Below, one piece after another: positions 59,549 to 64,000 of a stretch of DNA of 64,000 bases. Origin of the DNA: Lepidurus packardi (taxonomy: Eukaryota; Arthropoda; Branchiopoda; Notostraca; Triopsidae); contig JAKZAN010000001.1 in the NCBI GenBank assembly GCA_023053545.1, positions 8,700,565 through 8,764,564 on the forward strand. The letters are read 5' to 3'. The position numbers and the translations under genes are program-made. Position 1 is the stretch's first letter. The number at the start of each line of letters is the position of its first letter. Under the pieces are notes generated by a model. It was not told the DNA's origin. It saw only the letters and a program-made list of their open reading frames with translations, and searched no databases.

Positions 59549-60570
59549 GTTCAGAAACCTATAATACTTCCTGTAACTGGGTTCGATAAATTGGTTCTAT
59601 TCTGATTTGCGATAAATTTCAAGAAAAAGTTGAAGATACTATTACAGTATTCCATAAATGTAAACTTATACTCGACTTAGAAACTTATGTTTCAGTTCAT
59701 AGAAAAAATGAAATAGTTCGTAAGAACTGAAGTTAACATATTATCATGGCTAGGCCATGGTGTAGTGGAACCTCTTATGGCGCTACAGCATGACAAATTT
59801 TGATTCCAAAATTCTAATTTTCTGTGCAATATAACGAAATTGTATTGTGATAGTATGCATGGGGTGTATTCGCCTACTGCACCTCATACGTTCTTGTTAG
59901 TATCTTTTTGCAAGAACTTTTTATTAGAGTTGTCATGAAGATCTGAACTCCTAATTCATAGATGGGATTTAATGGTTGTAATGGCCACTCTATAGCTAAA
60001 GCTGTTATGTGTCTTTTAACCCTAGCCTAATTTCCTTAGCAAGTTACCTCGTATCTTCAAGACGTTTCCCTTGCAATTCGTAGTTCAGAAACCTATAATA
60101 CTTCCTGTAACTGGGTTCGATAAATTGGTTCTATTCTGATTTGCGATAAATTTCAAGAAAAAGTTGAAGATACTATTACAGTATTCCATAAATGTAAACT
60201 TATACTCGACTTAGAAACTTATGTTTCAGTTCATAGAAAAAATGAAATAGTTCGTAAGAACTGAAGTTAACATATTATCATGGCTAGGCCATGGTGTAGT
60301 GGAACCTCTTATGGCGCTACAGCATGACAAATTTTGATTCCAAAATTCTAATTTTCTGTGCAATATAACGAAATTGTATTGTGATAGTATGCATGGGGTG
60401 TATTCGCCTACTGCACCTCATACGTTCTTGTTAGTATCTTTTTGCAAGAACTTTTTATTAGAGTTGTCATGAAGATCTGAACTCTAAAGCTGTTATGTGT
60501 CTTTTAACCCTAGCCTAATTTCCTTAGCAAGTTACCTCGTATCTTCAAGACGTTTCCCTTGCAATTCGTA
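59549..60570. repeat. Tandem direct duplication, units of 534 and 488 bp
   Basis: Unit 1 is 59549-60082 and unit 2 is 60083-60570. By eye the units are identical except for one 46-bp deletion in unit 2, corresponding to unit 1 sequence at about 59951-59996. No ORF or transposon hallmark is seen. The identity implies a recent duplication or a haplotype-collapse assembly error. Confidence 0.9.
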
Positions 60571-63283
60571 GGCCTGGTTTCCTTCCCATTGACATTTATG
60601 TTACCCCACCTCTCGTATTACTACTAGCGAACGGGTCTCAGTCTGTTTCCCACGAACTGAGGGAATAATCTATCTAAATAACTGTCCAGCTGTAATACAT
60701 ACTCACCCCTTTTTGGGCGAGGCTCTTTAAACCTTCTACCCCCTCTCTGTAAACTATGTAGAAAACCGAACTGTTCTCGGACATTACTTAATGCTGACAA
60801 ATCAGTCTCAACTCAAGACACAGTTACAAGTACAACCTAAATTCTAATACATTGAGACTCCTGATCTTTCTTTCTTTCTTACGTGTTAACCCAGTGAAAT
60901 GCAAGTTGCTTCTGATCAATAAAGATTACTTTAATAGTAATTTCTGTGTTGCGTTTCTTACTTTCTCCTAAACTGGTAGCCATCCTGTAGTAAAACAATC
61001 AAACACAACGCAGGACTCTTATCACTAAGGTACTTCATTACAAGAGTCAAATTTAGAGTCATCTTAATGAAAATCTGAAATAAATCATTTATCAAAATGA
61101 AACGATCTGACTGTTCTAGATTTTCTTTTTAAGATAGTTTTTAAAAAGGCATTCGTCAGTCATCCCTTTCTGTTTCTTTTAATTGCTTGTTAAAAGTTAA
61201 TGAAAGGGTATGTACATTGAGAAAGGGTATGACATCAGTGCCCTCTTCTGATAAAAATTATCTACTACTTGCCGTATACCGTGGCCCATGGTCAACGTTT
61301 CCCAAATTGTTAACATTTTTCAAAGGTTTCCTAAAAATTAAAATGCGCATTTTACCGACAAAGGTATATCTACGTAGGCTAAAACGATGACTAAAAATGT
61401 GGCTCGCAAAGTAGTGACCAGGCCCCTAAACGTCACATTGGAAAAACATTCCGGATTTGTAAAATTCTGTATGTTTTAAAATAGCAAAGATGCTCTTGAA
61501 ACATAAATTACTAGAAAAAAATACTGGGAGGTATACGAAATTACATCCTGAAACAAGAAACACCATGCCCTATAGCAGCTCCGAAGTGAATAAAAAAAAA
61601 GATTGAATTGCTGATAGCTGACAACTGTCGGCAAGTTCAAAAGTTGTCTGGAAAGATCGAATAGCACATTTCTAACGAACGAACCCACACACATTTGTAA
61701 ATGTACTTAATCAACAAGGAACACAGCATACATGAGTCAAAAGATATGTAACTGTACACACATTGCACAAGTTCAGCTTTCGACCCCACGCAAAGGCCAA
61801 AGGGATAACAAGAAAATGGGCGCGAAACGCCTTTTACTTAAACCTGAAATTTCGGAGAATTTCGATCCGAACACTCCTACCATCTACTGAAGAGCAACGG
61901 ATCCAATTACGCTCCATCCCAATTGTTCGACAGTCGAATTCTTACATCCATAGCTTCAAAAACAAAAAAAGACTACATAGAAAAAATACAGACCCTTTGT
62001 AGAGAATTTTCGTAACCTCATAACAAGTTCACAAATTTCGGATAATGATCCTCGGAAATTTCTTACACGAAAATCCATCAAAATATTCCGCAGATGGTTG
62101 CCGTTTGGGTCATTGGAGTTTAGAACGATTAATTACAGCATGGTCATCGTCCTTCGAGCTGTCATTTACCTTTGCAAAGAACGTCAACATACGGTAATAT
62201 AAATTTACGTATCCCGCAAAGTTTTGGAATAACGTTCATAGCTCAATTTCCGGAAAGTGAGCCTTCGCCCGCGATTAAAATGTGCACAATTATTCGTTGA
62301 ACCTGTTATTTCAGTAGTTTTTTTGTTAAAAAAAATTCTTTAGCACTATGACTTTTAGTTTCATTCATTTCATGAATTTTAAAACCTTGTGAACAGTTTT
62401 CTCTTTCGGTGAGTAATACTGAAAGATCTTAGCAAACCGTGTAGAAAACCCTGGGTGATGTCAAGGTCTGGCGCAATAAAGATTCTAGACTTTAGTCTCA
62501 TTCCATGCATAGTAATGCTTCCACACCGGTCCCAGACCCCGCGATGAGTCTGTCCAACAAAAAATGCCTATCATCTCACCGATGCGGCAACTTGTAACAT
62601 GGACCACGCCACCACATTCCTTCTCCTTTACCTGCGAGTTTGGAGTAACAGACTGGGATATCCCTACACCAACTGGTGTAAATGTTCCTATGCATGGCCT
62701 TGCTCACAAACGCCTATTGTCTTCTCTTTTCCCTCTTCTCTCCTGCCCCTAGCCACTTATTACGCCCCATAGTTGAACAACTTCGATTTGGGGAGAAGCT
62801 AGAATCCAATAAGAGCCCTCTCATAACTTACCAACCTCACACCTGGAAACCCTTAAAATTTTTAAACCCTTCCCGAATCTGTTGCTCAAAGGGTTCTGTA
62901 CCCTTGGAGCTGATCACTGAGGAACAAAACTTGAAACCCAAAATGCCCTACAGCCACACAACTATTGTGTTGGTGTTGTGTCTGGATATGCCAAAGGGAG
63001 CTAATTTTCCATCATTCTGGCTCTCCGCTGCTTGCCGTATGTCCTGGTCTGCCCCTCAATCCGCCTGATACTGTTCAGTAAACCTAGAGAGTAGCACTCA
63101 GTCTTCCTTGATACTTCGATCCGTGCAAATCGAGTGCCTTTTAGGCTCGGTAAATTTCAAGAGTCCTCTCTACGAAGAAAGTAAGAGAAAAGAAAGTTCC
63201 AGTTATGCCGTATAGGTTTGTTAATTAAGCTTCTTATATTTTTTAGATAATAACGATAGCGTAGTATATCGGATATATAGTGC
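60571..63283. other. Unassigned sequence downstream of the duplication
   Basis: About 2.7 kb. Two overlapping plus-strand ORFs at 62564-63068 have no recognisable domain. No repeats or RNA genes were seen. Confidence 0.4.
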
Positions 63284-64000
63284 TCAGGAACGTGTGACCA
63301 TCTCTTCCCAAAAGTGTTTTGTGGCTGTGCATGGTAAAAGCCCCCAAAGAGTATCCGAGCTGAACGAATGGACCAACTGTTCCAGACCGGAAACTCGGAC
63401 AGAAACAGATCTACTGCCGAAACTCTGTAGTATATAGGCTGTTGTGTGTTGGTCTGGTGTTGTGTTCGTTACCCCGTGGTCTACATACGCAATTACGCAT
63501 GTGGTGAAAACATAACCAATTGCAACTTTTCCTTTGCACGCTGCCTCTGAAAGAAAAAAAAGAGGAAGAAAAACTTCGTATGGTAGCAGGATTAAAAAAT
63601 CTTTGGTTCATAGCAGGCCTTGCACTTGAGAGGTCCACAAAGAAAAAAACCACCAGACTGACGAGCATTATTTAGGGGCCAAGTTGGTCCCAGCTATAGA
63701 TTAGTTGGCCATTCGCCTTCTTACCTGTCGTTATGCCTGTGCCGTGTTCTGTTGCCTGTAAAAGCTGAAAAGCTAACCAGTTCTCTTCATCTGCCAGCTC
63801 TTCAAGGTTCCTCTTCGCCTAAAGGAGAAGGTGAGTGACCGCTTTTGCTCTGGCTCTCTATGCAATGACTTTGGCTTGGCTTTGGCCTTAGCTCTTTTTC
63901 TTCTCCATGGGATCCTTTAAGATCTGAGAATTTCCCCAAAGTCTCTTTAAGCACTTCTTCCTCTTCTTCACCTGCTTCTTCGTCTTCTTCGTAAAGTCGC
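63284..64000 (-). CDS. Possible 3' exons of an unidentified minus-strand gene, edge-truncated
   Basis: Three in-phase minus-strand segments are bounded by plausible splice sites: 64000-63972 (ending KKTKKQ before a GTGAAG donor), 63818-63725 (KRNLEELADEENWLAFQLL, donor GTAAGA) and 63546-63284 (open for 86 codons to a TGA). The middle exon has a coiled-coil-like charge pattern and canonical flanking sites. Alternatively, the edge exon may run on in another frame as an acidic stretch (YEEDEEAGEEEEEV) to 63802. I do not recognise the protein. No start codon lies inside the window. Confidence 0.3.

Noticed and set aside
62564-63068. Overlapping plus-strand ORFs near the right end
   Set aside because: No homology recognised, frames overlap, and no promoter or splice signals.

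Overview
The window is animal nuclear DNA and almost certainly arthropod. It has short GT-AG introns, no operons, non-LTR and Tigger-type transposons, a beaten-path (beat) type two-Ig gene (an arthropod family), and three small secreted-protein genes with the TATA-box plus tiny-first-exon layout typical of arthropod cuticle genes. I cannot fix the species; a small-genome pancrustacean or other non-insect arthropod fits best. Most gene models below were spliced by hand. Reading phase closes across every junction, and one CNOT10 intron has to be GC-AG for it to do so.

Layout. 0.7-11.4 kb (+): 3' part of a beat-like gene whose large intron carries a recent 5'-truncated LINE. 15.8-17.6 kb (-): a SIX-like homeodomain gene with no SIX domain, divergent from salvador (18.4-20.7 kb, +). 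21.6-26.4 kb (+): NEMF/caliban, convergent with BUD13 (26.5-28.8 kb, -). 31.0-31.7 kb (+): a small secreted Gly/Lys/Gln-rich protein. 34.1-36.6 kb (-): a TRIM71/LIN-41 (wech-type) gene in one coding exon, whose downstream flank holds three let-7 and one lin-4/miR-125 seed matches. 38.1-42.3 kb (-): CNOT10. 44.8-47.0 kb (+): a DMRTA/dmrt99B-type gene. 50.7-52.5 kb (+): pinin. 52.9-54.8 kb (+): SLC35F5-type transporter. 55.2-55.8 kb (-): secreted Pro/Tyr-rich protein. 56.3-58.0 kb (-): PAK1IP1. 58.8-59.3 kb (+): secreted Tyr/Ser-rich protein. 59.5-60.6 kb: tandem duplication. The extreme right edge may hold the end of a minus-strand gene.

Functions cover RNA and protein quality control (NEMF, CNOT10, BUD13, pinin, PAK1IP1), development (salvador, TRIM71, DMRT, homeobox, beat) and extracellular structure (three small secreted proteins). 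The genes are not obviously co-functional. The most notable points are the let-7/lin-4 target sites beside the LIN-41 gene, the orphan SIX-like homeodomain with Gly at position 50, the roughly 90-residue Ser-rich insertion inside the second Ig domain of the beat protein, two related Tigger remnants lying sense in two host introns, and the shared 15-nt first coding exon of three unrelated secreted-protein genes.
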